Shown: positions 36,602-47,379 of the stretch, piece after piece | Layout: every line of letters begins with the position of its first letter | Position numbering within the stretch: the stretch's first letter is position 1 | From: Gammaproteobacteria bacterium | GTDB taxonomy: Bacteria; Pseudomonadota; Gammaproteobacteria; Steroidobacterales; Woeseiaceae | Reading direction: 5' to 3' | Assembly: GCA_013151645.1 (NCBI GenBank) | Contig: JAADHU010000080.1 | Location: 19,307 to 83,306 of the forward strand | Length of the DNA stretch: 64,000 bases | Made by a program: the position numbers and the translations under genes | The notes under the pieces: model-generated | Databases searched by the model: none | Told to the model about the DNA's origin: nothing | The model's input: the letters and a program-made list of their open reading frames with translations, nothing else

Positions 36602-37648
36602 TCAGGCATCCAACTCCAGAACAGGCCGATCAGACCAGTGAGCCAGTTGCTCCGCAGCCGTCAGCCACGCATCACTCGCGAGCAGAGACTCGCGCAACAG
36701 CGCGCCTGTACCGTGCAGGCGCGCAAGACGCACCAGAGAGGTCGGTTTTGAATAGTCCCGCAATGACGCCACCGTCGCATTCGCCGCGCGCCGATCATTG
36801 CAAACCAGCACCATGTCGCAACCGGCAGCGAGGGCCAGGGCCGCTCTCTTGGGCACGGACCCGTAGGTGGCAGCGGCCTCCATGCTAAGGTCATCGCAAA
36901 ATACGGCACCATCGAAACCCAGTTGTGAGCGCAGCTGATTGCCAATCCAATAGGGGGAGAAACCGGCGGGCAGCGAATCCGTTTCCGAAAAGACAATATG
37001 GGCCATCATGACGGCTCCAATTGACCTCTGTCGTATCAGAATTTCGTAAGGCTGCATATCATCCAGAACATCGCCGAACTCGCGTCGATCGACAGGCAGG
37101 CGTTTATGGGAATCAGCGACAACGGCACCGTGACCTGGAAAATGTTTTGCGACGGCGACCATGCCTGCATCGCGCATGCCGTGCGAGAGCGCGCCGGCGA
37201 GTTCGGCGACGACGGCGGGCTTTCTATGGAATGCGCGGTCTCCGATGACCTCGCTCACACCCCAATCGAGATCCACACAGGGAGCGAACGAGAGATCGAT
37301 GCCCATAGCCCGTAGTTCAGCGCCAATCATCCAGCCGGCCGTTCGCGCGAGATCAATGGCGGCCACAGGATCGGTGTCATAGTGATGACCGAGCTGGCGC
37401 ATTGGCGGAATGGCGGTAAAGCGATCACGAAAGCGTTGCACTCTACCGCCCTCGTGATCGACGGCGATGAGCAGTGGTGGACTGCGCAGGGTGCGGATTT
37501 CAGCGACCAGATCGGCGAGTTGCGTGGGTGATTCGTAATTGCGGCTAAAGAGAATAATGCCACCAACTGCGGGTTCACACAGCAAGTCGCGATCCGCAGG
37601 ACTTAAGCTTAAGCCCTCGACATCCAGCATGACGGGTCCCAGTGACAT
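36602..37648 (-). CDS. nagZ: Beta-N-acetylhexosaminidase NagZ
   Basis: 348 residues, glycoside hydrolase family 3, cytosolic; removes GlcNAc from anhydro-muropeptides in peptidoglycan recycling. KHFPGHGAVVADSHKRLP holds the conserved H/D of the family, and the nucleophile lies in FCDDLSMEAA. Full length (E. coli 341). No other recycling gene is next to it. Confidence 0.96.
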   Translation of the reverse strand: MSLGPVMLDVEGLSLSPADRDLLCEPAVGGIILFSRNYESPTQLADLVAEIRTLRSPPLLIAVDHEGGRVQRFRDRFTAIPPMRQLGHHYDTDPVAAIDLARTAGWMIGAELRAMGIDLSFAPCVDLDWGVSEVIGDRAFHRKPAVVAELAGALSHGMRDAGMVAVAKHFPGHGAVVADSHKRLPVDRREFGDVLDDMQPYEILIRQRSIGAVMMAHIVFSETDSLPAGFSPYWIGNQLRSQLGFDGAVFCDDLSMEAAATYGSVPKRAALALAAGCDMVLVCNDRRAANATVASLRDYSKPTSLVRLARLHGTGALLRESLLASDAWLTAAEQLAHWSDRPVLELDA

Positions 37649-37728
37649 ACGCGCAAGACTAGCGCGAATACGGGAGGGTTCAAGAGTTGAACTAATTTTC
37701 TTAGATAAAATCGATATAGTCGCGATAA

Positions 37729-39066
37729 CTATTTGATCTTTTTATTCTTTTCAAATAACGCAATCGACTCAACATGGGCAGTATGTGGAAACATGTCAAT
37801 AATTCCCGCGGCCGTCAGGCGGTATTTCCCCGCTTCGGTCAGCTCCGCAGCATCGCGCGCCAGAGTACCGGGGTGACAGGAAACATAGACGATGCGCTCC
37901 GGCCCGAGCGCGTCGATGTGTTTGATTAACGCCTGCGAACCACTGCGTGCCGGATCAATCAAGAGGCGATCGCAACCGGCGTGTAACCAGGACTCCTTGC
38001 CCTGGATCTCGAAGAGGTCCGCTTTCAGGAATTCTACGTTGCCCAGGTCGTTGAGCATTGCATTGGCGCGTGCACGTTCCACCAGTCGTTGCTCGCCTTC
38101 GATGCCCAATACGTCTGCAGCCCTGCGAGCAAGGGGCAAGGTAAAGTTACCGATGCCGCAATAGAGATCGAGAACGCGGTGGTGCGCCTCAACCTGCAAT
38201 AGCTCAATCGCGGCTGTCACCATGAGGCGGTTTACCGGGCCATTGATCTGCACGAAATCGGTTGACTCGAATTCGATCCTGACATCAAAATCCGGCAAGT
38301 CGTAGGACAGTGCCTCCGGTACCGGCTCGGGGTACAGACTCGTCACTGAATCCAGTCCGCCGCTTTGCAGGGCGACGCGCACATCGTATTGCCGGGCGAA
38401 TCGAATCAGTGCGGCACAGTCGTCGTCATTGGGCGGCTCGAGAACACGAAAAATCAGCTCGACGGCGTTGTCGCCCACGCCCACCTCAATTTGTGGCAGG
38501 CGATTGCGAATACTAAGACCCTCAACAAGCTCGATAAGAGGATCGATCAGATTCCCAACCGGATCTGCAAGCACTTCGCAGCGATGCATGTCGGTCACAA
38601 ATGGCGCGTGACGTTCGCGAAAGCCGACCAACACACGCCCCTTGCCGTGTACATCCTTGACCGCCAGCCGGGCACGCCGACGATAGCGCCAGCCACCGTC
38701 ATCCCCGGATGCGTAAATGGGCGCCAACCATCGTTCCGGTTCGACACCACCAATGCGCTCCAGGTTATCCCGCAACGAACGCTGCTTGAGTTCGCGTTGT
38801 TCCTGCTGGGAGATGTGCTGCAATGAGCAGCCACCGCAACGGCCGAACGCCTCGCAACGAGGCTCGATCCGTGAAGAGCTGGGTTGCAGGACCTCGAGCA
38901 ATTCGGCTTCATCGAACTTGCGACGAATTTTTCGGCGCAGGAAACGCACTTCTTCGCCCTCCAGCGCGCCGGCGACAAACACCTTCTTGCCGGCGACATC
39001 GGCAATGCCCCGCCCATCGTGTGTCGCCGCCACGATGCGCGCAACTTCCGGTTCACGCCGTGCCAC
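37729..39066 (-). CDS. rlmD: 23S rRNA (uracil-5-)-methyltransferase RlmD (RumA)
   Basis: 445 residues. Methylates U1939 of 23S rRNA using SAM. TRAM domain at the N-terminus (EPEVARIVAATHDGRGIADV), [4Fe-4S] cysteines in CEAFGRCGGCSLQH and MHRCEV, then the TrmA-type methyltransferase core with LDLYCGIGNFTLPLA, LLIDPARSG and VSCHPGTLARD. The GTG at 39066 preceded by GAGGGA nine bases upstream is preferred to an ATG at 39126, which lies inside the upstream gene and lacks a ribosome site. Confidence 0.94.
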   Translation of the reverse strand: MARREPEVARIVAATHDGRGIADVAGKKVFVAGALEGEEVRFLRRKIRRKFDEAELLEVLQPSSSRIEPRCEAFGRCGGCSLQHISQQEQRELKQRSLRDNLERIGGVEPERWLAPIYASGDDGGWRYRRRARLAVKDVHGKGRVLVGFRERHAPFVTDMHRCEVLADPVGNLIDPLIELVEGLSIRNRLPQIEVGVGDNAVELIFRVLEPPNDDDCAALIRFARQYDVRVALQSGGLDSVTSLYPEPVPEALSYDLPDFDVRIEFESTDFVQINGPVNRLMVTAAIELLQVEAHHRVLDLYCGIGNFTLPLARRAADVLGIEGEQRLVERARANAMLNDLGNVEFLKADLFEIQGKESWLHAGCDRLLIDPARSGSQALIKHIDALGPERIVYVSCHPGTLARDAAELTEAGKYRLTAAGIIDMFPHTAHVESIALFEKNKKIK

Positions 39067-39079
39067 TAGCAGCAATCCC

Positions 39080-39868
39080 TCAAGACGGTTCCCGCGAACT
39101 CTTGGCCCATGCCGCCGCGAACTCATTCAGGTGGGGCTCATTCATTGCCACGAGCGTAGACCTGACCAGGTCGAGCTCGCGCTCAAGATCTTGTGCATCG
39201 ATATTGCCGCGCATGAATTCGAAGCGCAGGTATATGAGGTAAGTATTGAGTACGTCGGTCTCGCAGTAATTCCGGATATCCTCAATGCCGCCGTCCAGCC
39301 AGCAAGGCCACACCTTGTCGCCACTCATGCCCAGTTTTCCCGGAAATCCCAGCATAACGGCCGTCTGGTCGAGACTGGCCCTGCCGCGCATCTGGAATCC
39401 TGCCAAAACATCCATGAGATCAACGTGCCGCCAATGAAACCGGCTCAGATAATTGTTAAAGCGAAAATCCCGATCGTTGTCGCCCATTTCCCAGTAACGC
39501 GGCGCCTGTATGCCATGTTTTAAAGCGCGGTAGTGCAATACGGGCAGATCAAAGCCGCTGCCGTTCCAGGACACCAGGTCCGGCGTGTAACGATCCAGGC
39601 CATCATAGAAGCGTTTCACGATCTCGGCTTCGTCTGAGTCGGCATCGCCCAGACTCCAGACTTTGAACGTGTCTCGTGTTCGTAGCGCGACCGAGATCGC
39701 CACAATCCTGTGCTGATGCAAAGGTAGAAAATCGCGGCCACTTTTCTGTAACTGCTTGAACATCATCGCGGTGCCGACATCTTGATCCGACAGGCCGTCG
39801 AGGTCCCACATGCGGCGACCGAATTCGACATCGGGGACGGTTTCAATATCGAAGGAAAAACAGTGCAT
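39080..39868 (-). CDS. 3'-5' exonuclease, DNA polymerase B-like DEDDy family
   Basis: 262 residues. Predicted PolB-like exonuclease (DNA_pol_B_exo2 family). The three exonuclease motifs are seen: FDIETVP (residues 5-11), WNGSGFDLPVLHYRAL (about 100-115) and IRNYCETDVLNTYLIY (about 208-223, with the DEDDy tyrosine). No polymerase domain is attached. Located between rlmD and acpS; the pair is common in gammaproteobacteria. Substrate unproven. Confidence 0.9.
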   Translation of the reverse strand: MHCFSFDIETVPDVEFGRRMWDLDGLSDQDVGTAMMFKQLQKSGRDFLPLHQHRIVAISVALRTRDTFKVWSLGDADSDEAEIVKRFYDGLDRYTPDLVSWNGSGFDLPVLHYRALKHGIQAPRYWEMGDNDRDFRFNNYLSRFHWRHVDLMDVLAGFQMRGRASLDQTAVMLGFPGKLGMSGDKVWPCWLDGGIEDIRNYCETDVLNTYLIYLRFEFMRGNIDAQDLERELDLVRSTLVAMNEPHLNEFAAAWAKSSREPS

Positions 39869-39871
39869 GAT

Positions 39872-40258
39872 TCAGTCCTGCGCTTTCATGACGACGGCGA
39901 AAGCGAGAATCAGACCCGCATCGTCGCTCAAACTGACATGGCCCTCGCCGATCCCCATGCGTTCACAAACGGCCTTGCCACGTGCTGACCAGATCACCAG
40001 CGGTTTTCCCCATTCGTTGTTGATGATGCCAATGTCAGCCACCCACACGCCGTGCGCGAAACCCGTACCCATCGCTTTAACAACCGCTTCCTTGCCAGCG
40101 AATCGCATCGCCAGAAACCGTACCGGCCATTTGCTACGATCAAAGAGTTCACGCTCTTCATCCATCAGCAGACGATCAACAAATCGATTGCCGAAGCGAT
40201 CGTAAGTCTCCTGAATGCGGGACAACTCGACGATATCCGTACCAACACCAAATATCAT
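39872..40258 (-). CDS. acpS: Holo-ACP synthase
   Basis: 128 residues. Transfers 4'-phosphopantetheine from CoA to apo-ACP. Motifs GVGTDIVELSRI (residues 4-15) and RFAGKEAVVKAMGTGF. Last member of the lepA-lepB-DUF4845-rnc-era-recO-pdxJ-acpS run. Confidence 0.96.
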   Translation of the reverse strand: MIFGVGTDIVELSRIQETYDRFGNRFVDRLLMDEERELFDRSKWPVRFLAMRFAGKEAVVKAMGTGFAHGVWVADIGIINNEWGKPLVIWSARGKAVCERMGIGEGHVSLSDDAGLILAFAVVMKAQD

Positions 40259-40265
40259 GTTCAGT

Positions 40266-40997
40266 TCACGCTCGGGCGGCTTGCATAAGACGCTTCATCT
40301 CGCCGACCGCAAATTCAAGGCCGTCGAATACTGATCGCGCGATGATGGCATGTCCAATGTTCAATTCGGCAATTTCGTCGATTGAAGCAACCGCTGCTAC
40401 ATTCTCATAGTGAAGACCGTGACCCGCATGAATCGTCAGACCCAGCTCATGACCATAACGAGCAGCGTCTGCAATCCTCTCGAGTTCTTGCTGTTGAATG
40501 GCTCCACTGGCCTCTGAATAAGTGCCCGTGTGCAGTTCTACGACTGGCGCACCAACTGCGACTGCCGCGTCCAGTTGCTCTCGTTCCGGATCGATGAACA
40601 GGGACACGCGAATGCCTCGCGACAGGAGTTGTCGACAGGCGGCGCCAATCTTTTCAAATTGACCCGCGACATTCAGTCCGCCCTCCGTCGTAAGTTCCTC
40701 ACGGCTTTCCGGTACCAGGCAACAGTCCTGCGGGCCGACCTTCAATGCGATCGCGAGCATCTCTTCGGTCACCGCCATTTCCAGATTCAGATGGGTCTGC
40801 ATTGCCGCAACATATCGCTCCAGATCGTGATCCTGGATGTGCCGCCGATCCTCACGCAGGTGCATGGTGACACTGTCGGCCCCGGCCCGCTCAGCCGCCA
40901 GTGCGGCCGCGACCGGACACGGGTAATTTGTTCCCCGCGCCTGCCTGAGCGTCGCAACGTGATCGACGTTAATCCCAAGATGTTGTGCTGTTTTCAA
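40266..40997 (-). CDS. pdxJ: Pyridoxine 5'-phosphate synthase
   Basis: 243 residues. Makes pyridoxine 5'-phosphate from 3-amino-1-hydroxyacetone phosphate and deoxyxylulose 5-phosphate. Start [16 protein letters not shown] and [18 protein letters not shown] [17 protein letters not shown] are the substrate-binding signatures. ATGA overlap with recO. Confidence 0.97.
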   Translation of the reverse strand: MKTAQHLGINVDHVATLRQARGTNYPCPVAAALAAERAGADSVTMHLREDRRHIQDHDLERYVAAMQTHLNLEMAVTEEMLAIALKVGPQDCCLVPESREELTTEGGLNVAGQFEKIGAACRQLLSRGIRVSLFIDPEREQLDAAVAVGAPVVELHTGTYSEASGAIQQQELERIADAARYGHELGLTIHAGHGLHYENVAAVASIDEIAELNIGHAIIARSVFDGLEFAVGEMKRLMQAARA

Positions 40998-41761
40998 GAA
41001 ATTGATCTCCGACTTGCCAATGTGCCCCTGTCAGGTCCCCTGGTTTTTTTCAGATCGCGCAGAACCTTGCGGCTGTTCAGTTCCTTGCCGTCCAGCCGAT
41101 GCGCGATGACGTTGCGCAGCAACCGGCTGGCACAACTCAGTGTATCGGCGTTGGAAAATTCCTGCCGCCGGATTGCGCCGAGTTGGCGGCCGGAAAATAC
41201 CATCGTACCAGTGCGATCCGCCGCCGCGACCGGGCCCTGATCCGCACGATACTCGTAATGTTGTTCTGCTTGCAATGGCTGATGAGATTGACTGTCATGA
41301 TCGAGGCTTAGCGCATAGCCCAACAGCCGCAACAACTCCATTTCGAATTGACGCAATAGTGGCGCAACGTCCGAATCTGCGGAGAGATGTTTGACGGTGG
41401 CCGCATAGGCATCGAAAATTTCCGGCTGCGGGTCATGGCGGTGCAGGAGTTTCAAGAGAAGCTCGTTAATGTAGTAGCCCGACATCAACGCATCTCCCGT
41501 CAGCTGTACCGCTTTGCCATCCATATCAGCCCCGGTCAAGGTGCCCAGTTCCGAACGCATGAACCAGGACAGGCTAAGTGGCATGAAGGGTCGTAAAATG
41601 CCCCGCAAGCGCGATTTTGCTGAACGAGCACCCCGTGCTATGACGGAGATTCTGCCATGCTCCCGAGTAAGGACGTCAAGAATTCGGCTGGTATCCCGGA
41701 ACGGACGGTGATGCAACAACCACGCCGATTGATTCTGTACTCTCCGGGCACCGCCGCTCAC
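40994..41761 (-). CDS. recO: DNA repair protein RecO
   Basis: 255 residues. Loads RecA on SSB-coated DNA with RecR. N-terminal OB fold begins [21 protein letters not shown] and continues [16 protein letters not shown]. Zinc-binding cysteines of some RecO proteins are not present in the C-terminal part, as in E. coli. Overlaps era and pdxJ by 4 bp each. Confidence 0.95.
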   Translation of the reverse strand: MSGGARRVQNQSAWLLHHRPFRDTSRILDVLTREHGRISVIARGARSAKSRLRGILRPFMPLSLSWFMRSELGTLTGADMDGKAVQLTGDALMSGYYINELLLKLLHRHDPQPEIFDAYAATVKHLSADSDVAPLLRQFEMELLRLLGYALSLDHDSQSHQPLQAEQHYEYRADQGPVAAADRTGTMVFSGRQLGAIRRQEFSNADTLSCASRLLRNVIAHRLDGKELNSRKVLRDLKKTRGPDRGTLASRRSIS

Positions 41762-42657
41762 GGCGTATCGTAACCGAGGCTTAGAAGATCCTTCTCGCTA
41801 TCCGCCCAGTTATCCTTCACCTTGACCCATAGCTCAAGATGAACCGGCACACCGAATTCTTCTTTCAGTTCCAGTCTTGCGGCACGACCCACGCGTTTCA
41901 ATACCGCCCCCCCCTTGCCGACCACGATGCCCTTCTGACTATCGCGTTCCACCCAGATGACCGCATGAATAGCGATACCGTGTTTATCGCGTTCGCTGTG
42001 TTCTATCTGTACGGTCAGTCCGTAGGGGATTTCCTGCCGCAACTGAACGGTAAGCTTTTCCCGAATCAATTCGGCCGTACGAAACGACTCACTACGATCC
42101 GAGATCATGTCTTCCGGAAACAACAGCGGCGATTCCGGCAAGAATTCCGGAATCAGCTTCATCAGTGAATCCAGGTTTTCATTTCGTGTTGCCGAAATCG
42201 GCACGACATCCGAAAACGCATACCGCGCCGCCATCTCCTCGATCGTCCGCAACAGCTCCTCTCGCGGGTGCACCCTGTCAATCTTGTTGAGTACGGCAAT
42301 GGCAGACGCTTTGCTATCGCGTAACCGTTCAAGCACGTCCTGGTCTTCATCGGTCCAGCGATCAGCCTCAACGACGAAGAGAACCAGATCAGCATCGATC
42401 AACGCATTCGCCGCTGTCTTGTTCATCATGCGATTCATTGCCTTACCGGCATTGCGGTGCAAACCCGGCGTATCGACAAACGCGATTTGCACGGTATCCG
42501 TAGTGTGCAGCGCCAGTATTCGATGCCGTGTTGTCTGCGGCTTTCGCGTGACAATACTGATCTTGCTGCCAACGATGGTGTTGATCAGCGTTGACTTGCC
42601 GACATTAGGACGGCCCACTACGGCTACGAAGCCCGCACGAAAGTTGCCTGCATTCAT
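41758..42657 (-). CDS. era: GTPase Era
   Basis: 299 residues. 30S assembly GTPase binding the 3' end of 16S rRNA. G1 GRPNVGKSTLIN, G3 DTPGLHRNAG, G4 NKID, and a KH domain with GKGGAVLKRVGRAARLELKE. Overlaps rnc by 4 bp. Confidence 0.97.
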   Translation of the reverse strand: MNAGNFRAGFVAVVGRPNVGKSTLINTIVGSKISIVTRKPQTTRHRILALHTTDTVQIAFVDTPGLHRNAGKAMNRMMNKTAANALIDADLVLFVVEADRWTDEDQDVLERLRDSKASAIAVLNKIDRVHPREELLRTIEEMAARYAFSDVVPISATRNENLDSLMKLIPEFLPESPLLFPEDMISDRSESFRTAELIREKLTVQLRQEIPYGLTVQIEHSERDKHGIAIHAVIWVERDSQKGIVVGKGGAVLKRVGRAARLELKEEFGVPVHLELWVKVKDNWADSEKDLLSLGYDTP

Positions 42658-43331
42658 CTTTTCATGACCTTGAGCAACATTTCCGTTGCCGCTTGTTGTT
42701 CGGCATCACGGCGCGAGCTGCCACGTCCCGCCGTGCTCAGTTGCAGAGCCTCGATACGACAACTCACCTCGAAAACCGGCTTGTGTGCCTTGCCGCTGGA
42801 CTTTTCCATTCGATAGGCCGGCAATGCGTAACCATCGGCCTGAAGAAATTCCTGCAGGCGGGTCTTGGGGTCTTTCAACGATTCGGAATCCGGCAATTCG
42901 GCCGCAAGTGGTGCAAAGAGACCGCGGATCACGTTTTCCGCCGCCACAAATCCGCCATCCCTATAGATCGCCGCCAACAATGCCTCGAGTGCGTCCGCGA
43001 GAATGGACCCTCGACGGTGCCCGCCGGTCTTCTTCTCACCGGAACCGAGGATAATATGCTCACCGAGGCCGATAGCCGCCGCAACTTCGGCCAGGTGGGT
43101 ATCCTTGACCAGCGATGCCCGTAACCGGCTCAGGTCACCCTCGTTCGCGTCCGGTCGTTGCTGACAGACGATATCGGAAACCACGAAATCGAGTACGGCA
43201 TCGCCGAGAAATTCCAGCCGTTCATTGTTGCGCCGCGCCGCACTTCGGTGGGTCAACGCTTCCTTGAGTAAGGCCGGATCCTGAAACTGATAAGCGAGCG
43301 TTTTCTGCAGCCACCTGGCTGTTTTGTCCAC
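42654..43331 (-). CDS. rnc: Ribonuclease III
   Basis: 225 residues. Cleaves double-stranded RNA in rRNA maturation. Signature NERLEFLGDAVLDF with catalytic residues in the first half and a C-terminal dsRBD (DPKTRLQEFLQADGYALPAY..SSRRDAEQQAATEML). Standard length (E. coli 226). Confidence 0.97.
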   Translation of the reverse strand: MDKTARWLQKTLAYQFQDPALLKEALTHRSAARRNNERLEFLGDAVLDFVVSDIVCQQRPDANEGDLSRLRASLVKDTHLAEVAAAIGLGEHIILGSGEKKTGGHRRGSILADALEALLAAIYRDGGFVAAENVIRGLFAPLAAELPDSESLKDPKTRLQEFLQADGYALPAYRMEKSSGKAHKPVFEVSCRIEALQLSTAGRGSSRRDAEQQAATEMLLKVMKR

Positions 43332-43448
43332 GAGTGATTCTCTAAGTAGGCCGATGTCAGCCGATCGAGCGCCGTTCAGGCGGGACCGATCGATAATGTA
43401 AGCTCTCAGATGAGAGTGTATGACATCCGGCCAGCGGCCGCATTGGAA

Positions 43449-43883
43449 TTAGCGCCGAACCAGGGCCTTTTTATCGAAGTGAACACTAAACGATACGTTG
43501 CCGACGAAATCCGCCTTGTGATCGTAGACCACGGCAACCTGGAAACCGCCATCGCTGGAAGTCACCTTTACATCGCGAGCCGTAATCAGTGAAATATTCT
43601 CAATATCGAAGCGCCGGCTAATGGATTTCTTGATCTCGCCGCGGGTCGGATTCTGGCCATCGTATTCCTTGCGAACCCCGTCGATGACGGATGCGATAGC
43701 GACATAGTTGAGATATATCGGTGCCAGACGAATACCGGCATAGCCAAACATGCCCATGAAGACGACCAGGATGAGAAGCCCCAGCGTTGTCATTCCCGCC
43801 TGATTGCGACGACGACGCAATGCCGCCCGGCCGGTCACGGCAAGATCCTCGCAAGATTTAGGCTGCTGACTGTTAATCCGCAT
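43449..43883 (-). CDS. DUF4845 membrane protein
   Basis: 144 residues from ATG 43883, which has GAGG about 10 bp upstream. One transmembrane helix (TTLGLLILVVFMGMFGYAGI) follows a basic N-terminal stretch; the periplasmic part is short (EIKKSISRRFDIENI). DUF4845 proteins sit between lepB and rnc in many proteobacteria; function unknown, possibly linked to type II-like pilin processing or LepB (inference). Confidence 0.85.
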   Translation of the reverse strand: MRINSQQPKSCEDLAVTGRAALRRRRNQAGMTTLGLLILVVFMGMFGYAGIRLAPIYLNYVAIASVIDGVRKEYDGQNPTRGEIKKSISRRFDIENISLITARDVKVTSSDGGFQVAVVYDHKADFVGNVSFSVHFDKKALVRR

Positions 43884-43973
43884 GTTGTCTACTACCTCAA
43901 GAACGAATGTACTACTGATTTGCACTCCAACGGTATCGTGACTTTAGCTGCTAAATCAGTGACTCACACCACA

Positions 43974-44732
43974 CTATTGAATCTTTTTGCCAATTCGCTG
44001 CCAGGCCGGCCACTCAATCCCGTCCATATGCATCCAGATACGCACGGCCTCACCCACCAGGTACTCTTCCTTAATGACGCCAATGAAGCGACTGTCGCGG
44101 CTGTTATCGCGATTGTCACCCATCATAAAATAACTGCCTGGCGGCACGACGTACATACCATCGCGCATTGTATTGCCCGGGCTGGCGATCAGGATCGCAT
44201 GCTCACGTCCTCCCAGGTTTTCAATAAACTGCGGAATATTGCCGTGCGTGGGCGAAATCGGGTCGCGATTCAATTCCACCAGTTCACCATTGATAGTCAG
44301 TCGGTGCTCCTGATAAACAATTTTATCACCCGGCAGGCCAACCACACGTTTTATGTAATTGACGCTCGTATCCGACGGCAAGCGAAATACAACCACGTCG
44401 CCACGTTGTGGCTCACCGACTTCGATTATCTTTTTTTCGAGAACCGGTAACCTAAGCCCGTACACATATTTCTTGACGAAGATGTAATCGCCTTGCAGCA
44501 GCGTTGGCATCATGGAGCCGGATGGAATTCGAAACGGCTCGAAGATGAACGATCGAATGATCAGGACAAAAAACAGCACCGGAAAAAAAGAACGCGAATA
44601 TTCAACAAGCAGGTTCTCGGACCGCTCCCCGGCATCGCCCAACGTTTCCTCTTTGCTGAGAAAAATTCGGTTGTATAAAACCACGGCGCCACTCAAAGCG
44701 GTCAGAACAACCAGTATTAAAGCCAGTCTCAT
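43974..44732 (-). CDS. lepB: Signal peptidase I
   Basis: 252 residues. Removes signal peptides at the outer face of the inner membrane. Two N-terminal helices, then the catalytic Ser in IPSGSMMPTL and Lys in VNYIKRVVGLPGDK, and the conserved MGDNRDNSRDSR block near the C-terminus. 15 bp downstream of lepA. Confidence 0.97.
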   Translation of the reverse strand: MRLALILVVLTALSGAVVLYNRIFLSKEETLGDAGERSENLLVEYSRSFFPVLFFVLIIRSFIFEPFRIPSGSMMPTLLQGDYIFVKKYVYGLRLPVLEKKIIEVGEPQRGDVVVFRLPSDTSVNYIKRVVGLPGDKIVYQEHRLTINGELVELNRDPISPTHGNIPQFIENLGGREHAILIASPGNTMRDGMYVVPPGSYFMMGDNRDNSRDSRFIGVIKEEYLVGEAVRIWMHMDGIEWPAWQRIGKKIQ

Positions 44733-44747
44733 ACCTTCCCCTACTCC

Positions 44748-46538
44748 TTACTTGTCCATTCGCAAAACCGCCAGAAATGCTTCCTGCGGAATTTGCACAG
44801 AACCGATCTGTTTCATGCGTTTCTTGCCGGCTTTCTGCTTCTCCAGCAACTTTCGTTTGCGCGAAATATCGCCGCCATAACATTTCGCGGTAACATTCTT
44901 GCGCAGCGCCTTGACGGTACTACGCGCGACTATTTGCCCGCCAATCGCCGCCTGGATGGCAACATCAAACATTTGCCGCGGAATCAATTCCCGCATTTTA
45001 TCCACCAGATCGCGCCCGCGGTTTTTTGATTGTTCCCGGTGCACGATTATCGAAAGTGCGTCGACGCGCTCCTTGTTAATCAATATGTCGAGACGAATGA
45101 GCGAAGCCGGTTCAAATCGTTCGAACTGATAGTCAAAAGAAGCATAACCCCGACTCACTGATTTCAATCGATCGAAGAAATCCAGTACAACTTCCGCCAA
45201 CGGGATTTCGTACCGCAGCGACACCTGGCCGCCCAGGTAATGCAGATGGACCTGCACGCCTCGTTTTTCGATACACAACTTCATGACAGCACCGACGTAC
45301 TGCTCGGGCACCAGAATATTGGCCGATATAATCGGTTCACGCAGTTCGACAATTTCGTTGATCGCAGGAAGTTTCGCAGGATTGTCAACGCTGATAACGT
45401 TGCCGTCGGTCATGAGCACTTCGAAAATCACGGTCGGTGCCGTCGTAATCAAGTCGAGGTTATACTCCCGTTCCAGACGTTCCTGCACGATTTCCATGTG
45501 CAACATGCCAAGAAAGCCACAGCGAAAACCGAAGCCCAGTGCAGCCGACGATTCCGGTTCGAAATGCAGTGCCGCATCGTTTAGTCGCAATTTTTTCAAC
45601 GCTTCCCGGAAATTTTCGTAGTCGTCGGAACTGATCGGAAACATCCCGGCAAAAACGCGCGGTTGCACTTTCTTAAAACCCGGTAGTGGTGTCTCGCAGG
45701 GGTTCGCCGCCAGCGTCAGCGTATCGCCGACAGGCGCACCGTAGATATCCTTGATGCCGGCGATAACATAGCCGACTTCACCCGTAGCCAGTTGCTCGCG
45801 GTCTGTCATTTTGGGCGTGAAGCTGCCGACGCGATCAGCATTGTAGGCACGCTGAGTCGATACGACGGTAATTTTACTGCCCTTTTTCAGACACCCGTTG
45901 ACGATGCGCACAAGCGACACGACGCCGACATAGTTGTCGAACCAGGAATCGATAATCAGTGCTTGCAACGGCAGGTCCGGGTCACCCTTGGGCGGCGGAA
46001 TTTTTGCCACCAGTTGCTGCAGCAACTCTGGTACACCGACGCCGCTTTTGGCACTAACGCGCAGCGCATCCTGCGCTTCGATGCCAATGATGTCCTCGAT
46101 TTCAGCGATGACTCGATCCGGGTCCGCGGCATCCAGATCGATCTTGTTCAGTACCGGCAATACCTCCAGCCCCTGGTCGATGGCGGTAACGCAGTTGGCG
46201 ACACTTTGTGCCTCCACGCCCTGGGCTGCATCGACCACCAGCAATGCCCCTTCACACGCCGCCAGCGAACGTGAAACTTCGTAGGAAAAATCTACGTGCC
46301 CGGGTGTGTCAATAAAATTGAGCTGATAGGTCTGACCGTCATCCGACTGGTAGTCCAGGGACACGCTCTGTGCTTTGATCGTGATGCCGCGTTCGCGCTC
46401 GATATCCATTGAATCAAGCACCTGAGCGGACATTTCGCGTTCTTCAAGCCCGCCACACAACTGTATAAACCGATCTGCAAGCGTCGATTTTCCATGGTCG
46501 ATATGGGCAATGATGGAGAAGTTTCGAATTTTGTCCAT
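44748..46538 (-). CDS. lepA: Elongation factor 4 (LepA)
   Basis: 596 residues. Ribosome-bound translation GTPase. G1 [17 protein letters not shown]3 [15 protein letters not shown]4 NKIDL, and the LepA-specific C-terminal domain ending [19 protein letters not shown]. First gene of the run to acpS. Confidence 0.98.
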   Translation of the reverse strand: MDKIRNFSIIAHIDHGKSTLADRFIQLCGGLEEREMSAQVLDSMDIERERGITIKAQSVSLDYQSDDGQTYQLNFIDTPGHVDFSYEVSRSLAACEGALLVVDAAQGVEAQSVANCVTAIDQGLEVLPVLNKIDLDAADPDRVIAEIEDIIGIEAQDALRVSAKSGVGVPELLQQLVAKIPPPKGDPDLPLQALIIDSWFDNYVGVVSLVRIVNGCLKKGSKITVVSTQRAYNADRVGSFTPKMTDREQLATGEVGYVIAGIKDIYGAPVGDTLTLAANPCETPLPGFKKVQPRVFAGMFPISSDDYENFREALKKLRLNDAALHFEPESSAALGFGFRCGFLGMLHMEIVQERLEREYNLDLITTAPTVIFEVLMTDGNVISVDNPAKLPAINEIVELREPIISANILVPEQYVGAVMKLCIEKRGVQVHLHYLGGQVSLRYEIPLAEVVLDFFDRLKSVSRGYASFDYQFERFEPASLIRLDILINKERVDALSIIVHREQSKNRGRDLVDKMRELIPRQMFDVAIQAAIGGQIVARSTVKALRKNVTAKCYGGDISRKRKLLEKQKAGKKRMKQIGSVQIPQEAFLAVLRMDK

Positions 46539-46664
46539 GGACTGCGATCTTGGCTGCGAATCTGTTGACCCGGACCGGTACTCCGTCGGGGCGAAATGGA
46601 TGAATCCAGGCCCGTAGCCTGAACGCGGCGAAGTATATATGTTTAACCTGGCGGGTGCGCAGAC

Positions 46665-46907
46665 TTAGGCCGCGGACAAAGCGGCGTTGATCGCATCTTC
46701 ATCCAGGTGATACTGACAGACAAAGTGCCCGTCCATTTCGACGACCGGAATGCGGGTAGCGTACTTTTCGCTCCAGCTGGCCTTTGCGTCAATGTTTAGC
46801 ACCTCGATCTCGGCGCGCCCCCGAATCATTGGCTGTAACCGCTCAACAAGCTGCTCGCACAAATGACAGCCCGGGCGACTGTATACCTGGAGCAGTGGCA
46901 GTTTCAT
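46665..46907 (-). CDS. Glutaredoxin-like (DUF836) thiol protein
   Basis: 80 residues. Thioredoxin-fold mini-protein with an active-site pair CHLC at residues 15-18 (SRPGCHLCEQLVERL) and the cis-Pro segment TRIPVVEMDG. Overlaps rseC by one base, so it is translated with it. Likely a thiol-disulphide reductant; partner unknown. Confidence 0.88.
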   Translation of the reverse strand: MKLPLLQVYSRPGCHLCEQLVERLQPMIRGRAEIEVLNIDAKASWSEKYATRIPVVEMDGHFVCQYHLDEDAINAALSAA

Positions 46908-47347
46908 TACGACCCGGCGTACCCGCTGATCGACGGTAGCATTCGACTCACGCAGCCGCCGCGTCGCGCCAGCGTACGACCGACAAAGCCTCCCGCCAAC
47001 AGGCCGAATATCGCGAACCCCAGCGCAAGTGCATCGGCCAGAGGATCAATCAGCAAATAGGCCGACCCGGAGAACAGCAGCAAGCCACCCAGGGGCGCGC
47101 CGTACACGAATAATGCGGCTCGTACGAGGTCCGTCGGTGCCAATGAGAGAGTGACTCGATCCCCGGCGGCAACGGTCAGGCCCGCGGTGACCCGGACCGT
47201 CAGGGCAACCACACCCCGGGTCGAACCCACCATTCCCGCCCCGCAGCCTTTGCCCGCAGCACAGCGCGGACAGGCACTTCGATCCGCAATCTCCACGCGT
47301 GCCCGACCATCGACGATGGAAATGACAGTCGCTACGGGGTCAGTCAT
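46907..47347 (-). CDS. rseC: SoxR-reducing system/sigma-E regulator RseC
   Basis: 146 residues. Inner-membrane protein with N-terminal Cys cluster CPRCAAGKGCGAG and two helices (ALFVYGAPLGGLLLFSGSAYLL, ALALGFAIFGLLAGGF). In E. coli RseC is encoded in the rpoE operon and also helps reduce SoxR. Confidence 0.9.
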   Translation of the reverse strand: MTDPVATVISIVDGRARVEIADRSACPRCAAGKGCGAGMVGSTRGVVALTVRVTAGLTVAAGDRVTLSLAPTDLVRAALFVYGAPLGGLLLFSGSAYLLIDPLADALALGFAIFGLLAGGFVGRTLARRGGCVSRMLPSISGYAGS

Positions 47348-47379
47348 TGAGGGTACCGTTCGTCGGAAACACGGCCAGA